Shown: one piece after another, positions 33,483 through 43,477 of the stretch
How positions within the stretch are numbered: the first letter of the stretch is position 1
Layout of the letters: every line of letters starts with the position of its first letter
DNA from: Oligoflexales bacterium
GTDB lineage: Bacteria; Bdellovibrionota_B; Oligoflexia; Oligoflexales; JALZUQ01
NCBI GenBank assembly: GCA_023301465.1
Contig: JALZUQ010000035.1
Location: 1-64,000 of the forward strand
Length of the DNA stretch: 64,000 bases
Direction of reading: 5' to 3'
Notes under the pieces: model-generated
The model's database searches: none
Told to the model about the DNA's origin: nothing
What the model saw: only the letters and a program-made list of their open reading frames with translations
Program-made: the position numbers and the translations under genes

Positions 33483-35797
33483 TTATACACCTTAATATCA
33501 ACATTTTCCACTGACGCAGGCTCACCGTAATATAGTCTTAAAATATCTTTTTTAAACTCGTGTTCTTTTATTGAGTCTACCTGAGAAGAGATCAAAGGCT
33601 TCCATATTTTTTTGCCCACATCTTGTGATCCTGACCTCATATGAAATAAACCTTTAATGTATTTATTGGTAAAGCTCTCAGAATGTAACTCATGTAAAAC
33701 AGGTTTTACTTTTTTGGTTTGACCTTGTTTTAAATAACATAAAGCCAATGTTTGATATATATTTTCTCTATCAGAGTCTGTTGCCTTATCGTGCTCGATA
33801 CACATCAATGAATACTCTATCGCTTTTTGAGTTTCACGCCCCATCATCATTAAGCATTCAGCCATACTTGCATATGTTTTATAAAAAACATAATCATACT
33901 TATCTCTAGAAAAATCAAATATTAACTTAAACCAGTTATAAGCACTTTCTAACTGATTCATAGATTTATAAAGCATACCGATCGTTAGGTATAAACCTGG
34001 ATGATCATAATTTGTATTCAGTAATTTTGTAAGATCGCTGATACATTTATCTTCGTAAAACTCCTTCGCACACATTAAAAGTAAGTCTAAACTATTATCA
34101 TTTCCTTTTTGATAAAGAAAAAATAGTTTTGACCGGAGATAAGCTAATTGAAAATGCCTATGTTCAAATACAGTACAAGTTTCTTTATAATAGTCTTCCC
34201 AGTCCATTGCTTTTAAATACTTAAAAATCTCAGGGTCAGATTTAAAGGTTTTTTTTCCATCAGTGTACGAGTCTTCAGAAGCTAGTTCTAAATTGTCTAT
34301 TTGGTGCTGTAAAAAAGCTATATTCCAAGGGTCTTGTTTTAAATTTATATCCATTAACTGAATAGCTTCAGTATATTTACCAACACTGTTATAACATATT
34401 GATTTTACCCAATTATATCTATCAGAAGCTTCCGTTGATTTTATAAACTTCACGTCAACTTCGTCTAGAACATCCATTGCTTCAGAGTAAAGTGACTCAC
34501 CAAGCAAATACTCTGCAAAATTAACTTTCGTGATAGAGCCAAGAGGATCACAATCTAGCATTTTCTCAAAATGAAATTTTCTTTTTACTTGGCTTTGCAA
34601 CCTAGTAAAAACTTGAGCAGCTGCAAAATGAACTTCATAATCTTTATCATAAAGCCGCATCAATTTACTCACATCTTCAAGTAAATAAAATCCATTGGAT
34701 TCTGTATCCAATGCAGTTAGCAATTTGTCACGAAGATAGAGATATTCTTCAATGTCAACATTCTGCTGCTTTAATCTTGAAATCAATAGACACAATCTAA
34801 TGCTATCATTATTTGGGAATTCTTTATAAAAATTTATAAAAATTTCTTCAGCTGATTTTGGAGGAATACTAGTAAGTATTTGCATTGCCATTTTTGACAC
34901 AAGAGCATCATTTTTAATATCGTATTTTATGATACATTTATAAATATTAATCGCTTGATGTAAAAAGTTATTCTCTTCTAGTATTTTTGCTACAAAAACA
35001 GCTACATTAAACTGAGACGGCTCATAGTATTGCACCAATGAATTAACTTTATCAAACGCCTCTAATTGAAAAGATTTTGATTCTTCGACATTACCATTTT
35101 TAAAAGAGATCTTACTTAAGTAAAGAGATTCGAAAATTTTAATTTCATCAGGACAGTAATTTTTATTATCTTCCCACCACTTCGATAAACTTAAAATTGC
35201 TTTTTTAGCATATGTAAACTCTTCTCTTTCCATGAAAAACTTTGCTAAGAAACGATGTGTTTCAATATTTCCGTAAACACTATATGGGGATTTTTTTTCA
35301 TACATATAAAAATAATTATCGCCTTTTTTCATATCCCCTAATTGATAATGAATTTGTGATAAAGCAAAAAACGCTGGATACCATTCCTGGTTTATTTTAA
35401 TAACTTCACCGTAGCACTTTTGTGCTTCATTTAATGATTTCATTTTTTCAAAACAAATCCCACGGCAATATTGCACGACTGCTTGATCAAATTGATCATC
35501 ATTTAATATGTTTTTATTGATGTCATCTAAAATAAAATCAGGGTCTTGATGAGCACTGACAAGAGAAACCATATGATTTACCAAATCATTTGACCAAGCT
35601 TTTTCTTTTATTTGTTGTACAAATAATTCAAAATCACCTAATTTATTTTCTAATTCGGCAAGTCGTAAAATCACTAAATAGTTTGGTGAATCCATGCTAC
35701 TTGATATAAGCTCATACAAAATCTCTTTTGCTTTCTTATACTCTCCAACAAAAATCAACTTATTGGACTCTTCTAATTTTTTCTGCCAGCTATCCAT
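33479..35797 (-). CDS. Large TPR-repeat protein
   Basis: This 772-residue protein has no signal peptide and is all helical, with many tetratricopeptide-like units (for example CRGICFEKMKSLNEAQKCYGE, FFALSQIHYQLGDMKKGDNY, LTIGMLYKSMNQLESAYNWF). It is probably a cytoplasmic scaffold. AAGGAA precedes the ATG. No enzyme domain was found, and neighbours give no specific clue. Confidence 0.75.
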   Translation of the reverse strand: MDSWQKKLEESNKLIFVGEYKKAKEILYELISSSMDSPNYLVILRLAELENKLGDFELFVQQIKEKAWSNDLVNHMVSLVSAHQDPDFILDDINKNILNDDQFDQAVVQYCRGICFEKMKSLNEAQKCYGEVIKINQEWYPAFFALSQIHYQLGDMKKGDNYFYMYEKKSPYSVYGNIETHRFLAKFFMEREEFTYAKKAILSLSKWWEDNKNYCPDEIKIFESLYLSKISFKNGNVEESKSFQLEAFDKVNSLVQYYEPSQFNVAVFVAKILEENNFLHQAINIYKCIIKYDIKNDALVSKMAMQILTSIPPKSAEEIFINFYKEFPNNDSIRLCLLISRLKQQNVDIEEYLYLRDKLLTALDTESNGFYLLEDVSKLMRLYDKDYEVHFAAAQVFTRLQSQVKRKFHFEKMLDCDPLGSITKVNFAEYLLGESLYSEAMDVLDEVDVKFIKSTEASDRYNWVKSICYNSVGKYTEAIQLMDINLKQDPWNIAFLQHQIDNLELASEDSYTDGKKTFKSDPEIFKYLKAMDWEDYYKETCTVFEHRHFQLAYLRSKLFFLYQKGNDNSLDLLLMCAKEFYEDKCISDLTKLLNTNYDHPGLYLTIGMLYKSMNQLESAYNWFKLIFDFSRDKYDYVFYKTYASMAECLMMMGRETQKAIEYSLMCIEHDKATDSDRENIYQTLALCYLKQGQTKKVKPVLHELHSESFTNKYIKGLFHMRSGSQDVGKKIWKPLISSQVDSIKEHEFKKDILRLYYGEPASVENVDIKVYN

Positions 35798-35900
35798 GTA
35801 ATGGTTCCTTTTTTCCTATAGGAACTATCGACCTAGCAGCAATATTCTTAATAAATTCGCTAAATTAATTTTTTGATAATTGAAGAAAACAATGGAATTA

Positions 35901-36773
35901 TTAATTAAAATTGGTCCATTTGTGATATTGCCAAAGCCACTGAGCGGGGTACTCTTTTACTTTTTTTTCGAATTCTGAGGCCAAAAATTGTGTCATTGCA
36001 TTGACATCATTCATTTTATTACCAAGATCGAGGTAATTCGAGTGCAATGAATACTTAAAGCGACCTTCTCGAAGACAATACATCTCACCAATCTCAGCAC
36101 CCGTTTTTCTAGCAAATAAAGCCGGCCCAGAAACAAAGTCTGTCTCATAACCTAAAAAATTAACTTGCGGACCTTTTCTATTTTTAGATTTTTGATCAAA
36201 AACAAACCCAACTGCTTGATTGTTTTTTAAAGCTTTCAAAATTGATTTATAAGAACCAAGATCAGACTCTACCCAAAGTATACGAGTCGCATTCTTTGAT
36301 CTCATTTTATCTAAAACGTAGTTTGCCCATAAATATTTTGTTGGCTTTGCCAGTAGCAACGGGTTTTTAAACCCCTCAAGTAAATCACTTAAAAGCTCCC
36401 AAGCTCCTATATGGCCAGTAATGAGAATAGTGGGTTTCTCCGTAGGAATATGTTCAGAAATTTTGTGGTTTGATTTATCAAACTTAATTTTATTAGACCA
36501 CATCATCCCAACAAATGATTCTATGGTGCAATGTACTTGGTGTTTTATATATTCTTTTTTAAATTGATAATATTCTCGGCTCTTAGGTTTATAACCGAGA
36601 ACATGAAAAACATTTCTATCAAAGTAACGAGAAGGACTAAAGTCAATCATAACAAGAAGGCTTGAAATGCAACATGCTAAATATGAATATAGAACACTAG
36701 GTAAACAAGTACCTATCTTCAATAGTAGAAAAACTATTTCACCAATAAGCTTGCTAAGAAAAGGTGTTTTCAT
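35901..36773 (-). CDS. LpxL/HtrB-family lipid A acyltransferase
   Basis: This protein of about 290 residues has an N-terminal membrane segment and the LpxL-type H(X)4-5 D/E site (TGHIGAWELLSDLL). FVFDQKSKNRKGPQVNFLG, GPALFARKTGAEI and the C-terminal YPAQWLWQYHKW follow. It would add a secondary acyl chain to lipid A at the inner membrane. I prefer the start MKTPFLSK (36773); the gene overlaps the end of lipA by about 20 nt. Confidence 0.82.
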   Translation of the reverse strand: MKTPFLSKLIGEIVFLLLKIGTCLPSVLYSYLACCISSLLVMIDFSPSRYFDRNVFHVLGYKPKSREYYQFKKEYIKHQVHCTIESFVGMMWSNKIKFDKSNHKISEHIPTEKPTILITGHIGAWELLSDLLEGFKNPLLLAKPTKYLWANYVLDKMRSKNATRILWVESDLGSYKSILKALKNNQAVGFVFDQKSKNRKGPQVNFLGYETDFVSGPALFARKTGAEIGEMYCLREGRFKYSLHSNYLDLGNKMNDVNAMTQFLASEFEKKVKEYPAQWLWQYHKWTNFN

Positions 36774-37638
36774 AGAATTCATTTGCTTTATAAGAAGACC
36801 TAATGAGCGGACCACTCACAACACCAGCAAGTCCCTCGCTTAACGCAAACTCATTTAACACATCAAACTCTTCAGGAGAATACCACTTTTTAACCGTCAA
36901 ATGTTTTGGTGTCGGCCTCATATATTGACCAATGGTTAATAACTTAACTCCAACACTTTTTAAGTCTTTAATGGTTTGTTTGATTTCATCATCTGACTCA
37001 CCAAGACCCAGCATGATACTTGATTTTGTAACAAGGTTTGGTTTTTGAGTTCTAACATAATTTAATACATCCAGAGTTTGCTTGTATCCAGCACGTGCAT
37101 CACGAACTCGGTTTGTTAATCTTTCAACTGTTTCAATGTTTTGAGCAAAAACAGTGAGCGGACTTTCAATCACTGTATTCAAGGATTTTTTATTAAATTT
37201 GAAATCTCCAGAAAGTAATTCGATTTTAATCTTAGGGACTTCTTCTTTTGTTTTTGAGATGACCTGTTCGAGATGTGAGGCACCTCCATCTGGTAAATCA
37301 TCTCGATTCACCATGGTTAAAACCACATAGTTTAAACCCATTTTTTTGCAATTACTTGCGACTTCTTTTGCTTCTGATTGATCTAAAGAGGGAGGTGTTG
37401 AAGAGGTTTTAATATGACAAAACCTACATGCTCTCGTGCAAGTATCTCCCATCACCATAAAGGTAGCGGTTCTAGTATTCCAGCACTCGCCAATATTCGG
37501 GCATTTTGCTTCTTCACACACAGTATGGAGCTTTGACTCCCGTAATGAGCGTTTAATTTCAAAATATGTTTTTCCAGTTGGAATTTTTGTCTTTAGCCAC
37601 GCGGGCTTACGAGCCTCTGGACCTCTACCGTTGTTCAT
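36754..37638 (-). CDS. lipA: Lipoyl synthase
   Basis: This 294-residue radical-SAM enzyme inserts two sulfurs into octanoyl-protein. It has both clusters: the auxiliary CEEAKCPNIGECW and the radical-SAM CTRACRFC, plus the C-terminal RSSYKA. I start at the ATG at 37638 after AAGGTG rather than at the upstream GTG. lipB is not in the window. Confidence 0.95.
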   Translation of the reverse strand: MNNGRGPEARKPAWLKTKIPTGKTYFEIKRSLRESKLHTVCEEAKCPNIGECWNTRTATFMVMGDTCTRACRFCHIKTSSTPPSLDQSEAKEVASNCKKMGLNYVVLTMVNRDDLPDGGASHLEQVISKTKEEVPKIKIELLSGDFKFNKKSLNTVIESPLTVFAQNIETVERLTNRVRDARAGYKQTLDVLNYVRTQKPNLVTKSSIMLGLGESDDEIKQTIKDLKSVGVKLLTIGQYMRPTPKHLTVKKWYSPEEFDVLNEFALSEGLAGVVSGPLIRSSYKANEFYENTFS

Positions 37639-37668
37639 GATATCCACACCTTGTTATAAGGATAAAAT

Positions 37669-38712
37669 ATGTCTTCTTCAAAGTCTCTTCATACCACATT
37701 TACAGATATTATTCTGAGCAAATGGCTAGAAATTGCAGACCATTTGCCCAAAAAGTATCAAAATAGCCAGATTGATAACATCGAAACCTTGTGGGAAATT
37801 TATACAAGACAACAAGGGGGGATTAGAACAAACCTCCTCAATACAGAGAAACATGCATGGGCCTATTTTTTTGGCTTCCACCTCAGTAACTGCTGGAGAT
37901 TATTGAACTTATTAGACAGAGGCCTTCCCCCAAAACACGAGTCTTTTTGGCAAAAAAGTATGGATATCATTGATTTAGGAGCTGGGACAGGTTCAGGAAC
38001 ACAAACACTCCACGCATGGCTCAAATCTCATAAATATAGTGGGGAGCTGAGATCTACTTTAGTGGACTCTTCAAAAATTCTCCTCCAAAAAGCAAAACTC
38101 ATTAATAGTGAGTTAAACTCAAAAACGATACGCTGTCTCATTCAAGATTACGATCTTAGAGCAAATAGGCCTAACACAACTCAAGTTTATATCTTGTCAT
38201 ATGTTTGTAATGAAATCACAAAAGATGAAAAGTTGAGTGCTAGGCTCATCCATCAATTTAAAAATAAAATAAAATCTGGAGATGATTTTCATATCATTAT
38301 TCTTGATAGTTCACATGATGCAACTCATCGTGGAATGATTCATTTTAGAGATGCACTATGTGATATCGGATTAAAAATTCAATTTCCCTGCCCAAAGTCA
38401 GAAGAGTGTCCCATCATTAATAGAATTCATTATCGCGACAGATGTTTTATGAACGCACATACAACTCCACCAAAAAAACTTTTACAGACACTCAAAAAAT
38501 ATAATCGTGATTCTTTAAATTTTGATTTCATGGGTTTTGTTTTTTCTTCTAATCAAACTCAAAAAGCGATCCACAATAAATTGATAGGTCAGGTTGGCAA
38601 TGAAAAATATATGGAATGCAATGGTTCCACAATTGAATACACCAATATCAAAAATCTTGATTTTGTTCGCGGAATGGACACTCCATCACCAGAATCAAAA
38701 CCCAAGAGCTGA
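37669..38712 (+). CDS. Rsm22-like SAM-dependent methyltransferase
   Basis: This 347-residue protein has SAM motif I (IIDLGAGTGSGTQTL), the SYVCNEI segment of motif IV and a Cys-rich insert (FPCPKSEECPIINRIHYRDRC). Together these match the Rsm22 family, relatives of the mitochondrial small-subunit assembly factor. Cys residues may hold a metal or Fe-S cluster. The substrate, probably rRNA, is inferred. Start follows GGAT. It is divergent from lipA. Confidence 0.75.
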   Translation: MSSSKSLHTTFTDIILSKWLEIADHLPKKYQNSQIDNIETLWEIYTRQQGGIRTNLLNTEKHAWAYFFGFHLSNCWRLLNLLDRGLPPKHESFWQKSMDIIDLGAGTGSGTQTLHAWLKSHKYSGELRSTLVDSSKILLQKAKLINSELNSKTIRCLIQDYDLRANRPNTTQVYILSYVCNEITKDEKLSARLIHQFKNKIKSGDDFHIIILDSSHDATHRGMIHFRDALCDIGLKIQFPCPKSEECPIINRIHYRDRCFMNAHTTPPKKLLQTLKKYNRDSLNFDFMGFVFSSNQTQKAIHNKLIGQVGNEKYMECNGSTIEYTNIKNLDFVRGMDTPSPESKPKS

Positions 38713-38713
38713 A

Positions 38714-38911
38714 TCAAAAAGAAGCTCTGAACCCCATAAAACAAGCTCTTAGCATGAGCTTATAAAGTTTTGATCGCTTTTTATGAACTTTGAATAGCCC
38801 ATTATCTTTAGCTTTTTTACCCTTATTTAGGGCTTCGTGGAATTTGAGAGAGTTTCTCATTTGATTCTCAATTTCTAACAGAGGTATAATTAAGTATATC
38901 CACTTTAACAC
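38714..38911 (-). CDS. Possible small basic protein
   Basis: The minus-strand frame encodes up to 65 residues (GTG start) or 48 residues from the internal ATG (MRNSLKFHEALNKGKKAKDN). It is Lys-rich and ends in a hydrophobic helix. There is no known family, and the binding site is weak. It fills the gap ahead of the sigma-54 activator. Confidence 0.25.
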   Translation of the reverse strand: MLKWIYLIIPLLEIENQMRNSLKFHEALNKGKKAKDNGLFKVHKKRSKLYKLMLRACFMGFRASF

Positions 38912-38965
38912 AACTTATTTGGTTACTGAGAACTTCAGTTCCAAGCACTAATTTTTCGGAGCATC

Positions 38966-40051
38966 ATGTCGTTTCAAATGAAAAATGAAAATTCTATGAT
39001 CAATCAAAACATTGAAAACGTAAATTTGAAACGTACATTCCCAGAAATTATTGGAAACTCATCTGCAATTAAAAAAATCATGAGTGCTATTATTAAAATT
39101 GCTAAATGTGATGCAGCTGTTTTAATTTCTGGTGAAAGTGGAACAGGAAAAGAACTCGCTGCTGCTGCACTACATCGTCTTTCTTCAAGGCGAGATAAAT
39201 CATTTATCGCATTAAACTGTTCAGCTATTCCAGAACAACTTTTAGAAGCTGAACTATTTGGGCATGAAAAGGGAGCTTTCACTGGAGCTGATAAGAAAAG
39301 AGAAGGCCTACTTGAAGCTGCAAATGGTGGTTGTATTTTCTTGGACGAAATCGGTGATATGCCTTTAAGCTTACAAGCAAAACTTTTGAGAGTTCTACAA
39401 CAAAAACAATTCACGAGACTTGGTAGTAACTCTGTTATCAATACAGATATTCGTATTATCGCCGCAACTCACGTTAATTTACGCAAAGCCATAGAGGAAG
39501 GTCGCTTCAGACAAGATTTGTATTACAGATTAAATGTTCTGCCCATTGATTTACCACCACTGAGAGCAAGAGCTGATGACATCGAACCTCTAGCACAAAC
39601 GTTTCTACAAAGTTGTAATAGAATCCACATGACACATAATCCATGTTTTTTTAACGAAGAAGTTTTAAAAGGATTTGCTCAGTATAATTGGCCTGGAAAT
39701 ATTCGAGAACTACAAAATGTTGTAGAAAGAATGGCTGTTTATGCAGGAGGTGGAGCACTTACAAAAGAGCATCTACCTCATGAAATTACAGACTACGCAC
39801 TAGATAAATCAACTCCTCCAAATACTAACCCGAGCGAAAGATTAACTCTTTCTACACCGCAACACACAATTTCAACAGAGGACCTACCCTCTGAAGGCTT
39901 TAGCTTAAGCCAGCACATCGAAGAGCTAGAGAACCAATATATTCTTGCTGCATTAAGTAAGACCAATAACAACAAAAACCAAGCAGCAAAGCTACTTGGT
40001 TTGAATAGGACAACACTGGTCGAGAAAATAAAAAGACGAAATCTGGGTTAG
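38966..40051 (+). CDS. Sigma-54-dependent activator without receiver domain
   Basis: This 361-residue AAA+ enhancer-binding protein has Walker A SGESGTGKE, the GAFTGA loop (ELFGHEKGAFTGADKK), Walker B CIFLDEIGDM, the R-finger region and a C-terminal Fis helix-turn-helix (KNQAAKLLGLNRTTLVEKIK). Only about 30 unstructured residues precede the ATPase, so it has no response-regulator or sensory domain and may act constitutively or be controlled by another protein (PspF-like design). CGGAG precedes the ATG. The end overlaps convergent frr by 4 nt. Confidence 0.9.
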   Translation: MSFQMKNENSMINQNIENVNLKRTFPEIIGNSSAIKKIMSAIIKIAKCDAAVLISGESGTGKELAAAALHRLSSRRDKSFIALNCSAIPEQLLEAELFGHEKGAFTGADKKREGLLEAANGGCIFLDEIGDMPLSLQAKLLRVLQQKQFTRLGSNSVINTDIRIIAATHVNLRKAIEEGRFRQDLYYRLNVLPIDLPPLRARADDIEPLAQTFLQSCNRIHMTHNPCFFNEEVLKGFAQYNWPGNIRELQNVVERMAVYAGGGALTKEHLPHEITDYALDKSTPPNTNPSERLTLSTPQHTISTEDLPSEGFSLSQHIEELENQYILAALSKTNNNKNQAAKLLGLNRTTLVEKIKRRNLG

Positions 40052-40605
40052 ATACTCATAATTTCTTTTTCTTTTACAACAATTCTCTCATCAATTTTTT
40101 TAATAAAACTATCCGTTAGCTTTTGAATATCTCCTTGGAAATCTTTACTTTGATCTTCTGAAATCTCTTTTGCTTTTTCACTCTTTTTAATTTTATCGTT
40201 AATATCTTTTCTGATTTGTCGAACACTTACTTTTGCGTCTTCGCTCATTTTTTTGACCGATCTTACAATTTCTTTACGACGCTCTTCAGTCAGTGGAGGA
40301 ATTGGAATTCTTATAATAGAACCATCGTTGTTTGGTGTTAAACCAAGATTTGATTTAATGATAGCTTTCTCTACTTCACCTAATAATGCTTTTTCAAAAG
40401 GTGCAATAGAAATGGTTCTAGCATCGGGAGTCGCTAAAGTAGCAACCTGATTTAAGGGAGTTGGAGCTCCATAATAATCAACTTTGACACCATCAAAAAC
40501 AGAAATAGACGCTCTCCCGGTTCTAACTCTTGCCAAGTCACGGGATAGACCCTCTAAACGCTTTTCCATCTTTTCTTCGCATACTGCTTGCTTTTCTTCT
40601 AACAT
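40048..40605 (-). CDS. frr: Ribosome recycling factor
   Basis: This 185-residue factor, the usual length, splits post-termination ribosomes with EF-G. It has LARVRTGRAS, VDYYGAPTPLNQVA and IRIPIPPLTEERRKE. The ATG at 40605 follows GAGGAGG; the track begins one GTG codon earlier. It is the last gene of rpsB-tsf-pyrH-frr. Confidence 0.97.
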   Translation of the reverse strand: MLEEKQAVCEEKMEKRLEGLSRDLARVRTGRASISVFDGVKVDYYGAPTPLNQVATLATPDARTISIAPFEKALLGEVEKAIIKSNLGLTPNNDGSIIRIPIPPLTEERRKEIVRSVKKMSEDAKVSVRQIRKDINDKIKKSEKAKEISEDQSKDFQGDIQKLTDSFIKKIDERIVVKEKEIMSI

Positions 40606-40617
40606 CACGGTCCTCCT

Positions 40618-41331
40618 CTAGCTTACGATTGTTCCATCATACTTGCCGCAAACAGCGTCACGGACACAACCCGGTTTTTCTAACTTGAAAACAATAATAG
40701 GAATCTGAGATTCCATACACATCGTCATTGCTGTGGCATCCATAACCTTAAGGTCTCTCGATACCGCGTCTAAGTACCCTAGCTTATCAAACTTGCTTGC
40801 CGTTTTATCTAAGTTTGGGTCTTTGTCGTAAATTCCGTTAACTTTTGTAGCCTTTAAAATCACATCTGCATTTATTTCACGTGCACGTAAACTAGCGGCC
40901 GTATCCGTTGTAAAATACGGATTTCCTGTGCCAGCAGAAAAAATAACAATTCGATTTTTTTGGAGATGCTTGATCGCTTTTCTTTGAATGTATGGCTCAC
41001 TCAGTTGAGCCATATTGATAGCAGACATGACACGAGTGCGGTGCTTAAATTTACTTTCAAGAATATTTTGTAACGCCAGTGCATTAATCGCAGTAGCCAA
41101 CATTCCCATATGATCCGCTGCCGTTCGTTCCATTTCCATTTTGGCTGCCCGAGCACCACGCCAAATGTTACCGCCACCAATGACAATTCCTATTTGTATA
41201 CCAAGCTCTTGGACAAGGTTAATTTCTTCAGCGATTCTCTCCATTGCAGAGCCATCAATACCGTACCCTTTTGTTCCTCCAAGCATTTCACCTGAAATCT
41301 TTAATAAAATACGTTTATATTGTGGCTCCAT
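40618..41331 (-). CDS. pyrH: UMP kinase
   Basis: This 237-residue amino-acid-kinase-fold enzyme makes UDP from UMP. It has KRILLKISGEMLGG, VIGGGNIWRG, FSAGTGNPYFTTDTAA and KATKVNGIYDKDP. It lies between tsf and frr in the conserved order. Confidence 0.97.
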   Translation of the reverse strand: MEPQYKRILLKISGEMLGGTKGYGIDGSAMERIAEEINLVQELGIQIGIVIGGGNIWRGARAAKMEMERTAADHMGMLATAINALALQNILESKFKHRTRVMSAINMAQLSEPYIQRKAIKHLQKNRIVIFSAGTGNPYFTTDTAASLRAREINADVILKATKVNGIYDKDPNLDKTASKFDKLGYLDAVSRDLKVMDATAMTMCMESQIPIIVFKLEKPGCVRDAVCGKYDGTIVS

Positions 41332-41354
41332 GGACTCTCGCTTTCTTAAGAAAA

Positions 41355-42248
41355 TTAGGCCTTACTTAACTGAGCAACTTCTTCTGCAAAGTTATCTACT
41401 TTTTTCTCAACACCTTCACCCAAACCAAATCGTTTAAACGAGTCAATTGCAAGTTCTTTATTAAGATTAGTAACTACTTTAGAAACGCTTAAAGACGGAT
41501 CTTTTACAAATGGTTGATCAACCAAACAAATTTCTTTGTAGAATTTGTTCATTTGACCCACAAGGATTTTATCAATCATTGCTTCAGGCTTGCCCTGCTC
41601 CAATAACTTTTTCTTTGCTAAATCTTTTTCTGTATCAAGCTCAGAAGCATCCACTTCATCTGATTTTAAATATCTCGGTGAAGACGCAGCAATGTGCATT
41701 GCAATGTCTTTAGCAAGAGATTTTTCTTCATCATTACTAGCTTTATTTAACTGGATCATCGTTCCAATTTTGCCACCCATATGACTATAAACCTCGATGT
41801 ATCCACCAGAAACCGTATGCAGTCTACGAATCTGCATGTTTTCACCTACTTTTGCAATCTTAGCAGTGATTTCAGCAGCAACAGTTGTAGAACCGTCAAT
41901 AGACATTTCTAAAAGTTTTTCTATAGAGCTTACATTATTATCTAATGCATACTTACAAACACGCTTACTAAAACCTTGAAAGTCATCTGACTTGCTTGCA
42001 AAATCAGTCTCACAGTTTAGCTCTAATAAAATTGCTTTAGAGTGATCATCAGAGGTCATAACTTGAACGACACCTTCTGCCGTTGCTCTTCCAGATTTTT
42101 TTGCAGCTCTTGAAAGTCCACGCTCACGCAACCAAAGGATCGCTTTATCCACATTTGCGTCTGATTCTTGTAATGCTTTTTTACATTCCATCATAGGAAC
42201 ACCGGTTTTTTCTCTTAGTTCCTTTACCATTATTGCTGTTATGGTCAT
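41355..42248 (-). CDS. tsf: Elongation factor Ts
   Basis: This 297-residue EF-Tu nucleotide exchange factor has the N-terminal VKELREKTGVPMMECKKALQ and the core LNCETDFASKSDDF. ACGGAG lies ahead of the ATG. It is downstream of rpsB. Confidence 0.97.
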   Translation of the reverse strand: MTITAIMVKELREKTGVPMMECKKALQESDANVDKAILWLRERGLSRAAKKSGRATAEGVVQVMTSDDHSKAILLELNCETDFASKSDDFQGFSKRVCKYALDNNVSSIEKLLEMSIDGSTTVAAEITAKIAKVGENMQIRRLHTVSGGYIEVYSHMGGKIGTMIQLNKASNDEEKSLAKDIAMHIAASSPRYLKSDEVDASELDTEKDLAKKKLLEQGKPEAMIDKILVGQMNKFYKEICLVDQPFVKDPSLSVSKVVTNLNKELAIDSFKRFGLGEGVEKKVDNFAEEVAQLSKA

Positions 42249-42290
42249 TGCTATTCTCCGTGTCTTTATTCTTGGTAAGTTAAATTAAAA

Positions 42291-43106
42291 TTAAGTTGCA
42301 GCACCGGCTGTTTCTTTAGGGCCACTCTTTTTTTCTACGGCAACTTGATGCCCTGCTTTGTCTTTAAATCGACCGGCGTTTACACCTGTTGGTTTGCTAT
42401 CATCTTGTGACTTGTCTTTGCTACGTCTACGACCAGCAATACATGAGGCTGCAGCAGCACCAACAAAGATTGAAATTGATTTTGTACTGTCGTCATTACC
42501 CGGAACAATATAGTCAATTCCTGCAGGGTCAGCGTTTGTATCCGTAATTGCAACAATTGGAATTCCTAAACGATTCGCTTCTTTTGCAGCGATTTGCTCT
42601 TTATGAGCATCAACGATAAACATCGCACTTGGCATGCCCGGCATGTCTTTAATACCACCAAGGTTTCTTTCTAGTTTGATTCTTTCACGGTCTAAGTTCA
42701 GAGCTTCTTTTTTTGTAAGCTTCTGAAATGTTCCGTCTTGAGCCATCTTCTCTAGTCTTTTTAGACGGTGAATACTTTGTCTAATCGTTTGGAAGTTTGT
42801 CAATGTTCCACCTAACCAACGATGGTTAATGTAGTACATGTTAGACTTATCAGCCTCTTCTCTCACGAGATCACGAGCTAGCCTTTTTGTTCCTACAAAC
42901 AATACGTGACCACCTTTTGCAGTAACATCTTCTAAGAAAGCACATGCTTTGTTAAGCAAACGCACAGTCTTTTGAAGATCTACAATGTGGATCCCGTTAC
43001 GTGACGTAAAAATGTAGGGTTTCATTTTAGGATTCCAGCGTCTGGTCTGGTGACCGTAGTGAACTCCTGCCTCAAGTAATTCTTTCATCGTGACTTTAAC
43101 AGCCAT
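42291..43106 (-). CDS. rpsB: 30S ribosomal protein S2
   Basis: The start MAVKVTMKELLEAGVHYGHQ at 43106 follows AAGGAGA, giving 271 residues; the track start is 22 codons too early. S2 motifs are HQTRRWNPKMKPYIF, HRWLGGTLTNFQTI and VAITDTNADP. A Lys-rich C-terminal tail of about 40 residues extends beyond the common S2 length. Confidence 0.97.
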   Translation of the reverse strand: MAVKVTMKELLEAGVHYGHQTRRWNPKMKPYIFTSRNGIHIVDLQKTVRLLNKACAFLEDVTAKGGHVLFVGTKRLARDLVREEADKSNMYYINHRWLGGTLTNFQTIRQSIHRLKRLEKMAQDGTFQKLTKKEALNLDRERIKLERNLGGIKDMPGMPSAMFIVDAHKEQIAAKEANRLGIPIVAITDTNADPAGIDYIVPGNDDSTKSISIFVGAAAASCIAGRRRSKDKSQDDSKPTGVNAGRFKDKAGHQVAVEKKSGPKETAGAAT

Positions 43107-43477
43107 AGTATCTCCTTGCCGAAGGTTTGTTGGTTTAACCCTCTGTTGCCCAGTGATGAAACTAAAGTTCACACCCTCGAACTAGAAACAACAGATCGTT
43201 GCAAAATCCTAAAAATAAGGACTGCTCACACAATAAGCATTGCCACATCACAATAGCTGTGTTGCCCTGTAATCTCAATAGAATTTGCGAAGAATATCTA
43301 AATTTCCATATCACTACGACATACCCCTAAAAAACTGAATAGATGGAAGGTATTGAGCTTGACGTAAGTAACTGTAATAAATAAGAAAATAATTTGACTT
43401 CTCCAGCTTATCAACATGCTCACCGAAACGCATATATCTAAGATTGTTTACTTTTTAATGGAGACACTACAAAAAAC
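43107..43477. other. Intergenic region between rpsB and the GYF-domain gene
   Basis: This stretch of about 370 bases has no gene. It holds the rpsB promoter and an rpsB leader of about 135 nt, in which an autogenous S2 site could lie, but I could not establish a conserved structure. On the plus strand TTGACG at 43359 is a possible -35 for the divergent gene. Confidence 0.5.
43250..43278 (-). promoter_or_regulatory. Candidate promoter of the rpsB-tsf-pyrH-frr operon
   Basis: TTGAGA and TATTGT are separated by 17 bases, giving a predicted 5' leader of about 137 nt before rpsB. Confidence 0.45.
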
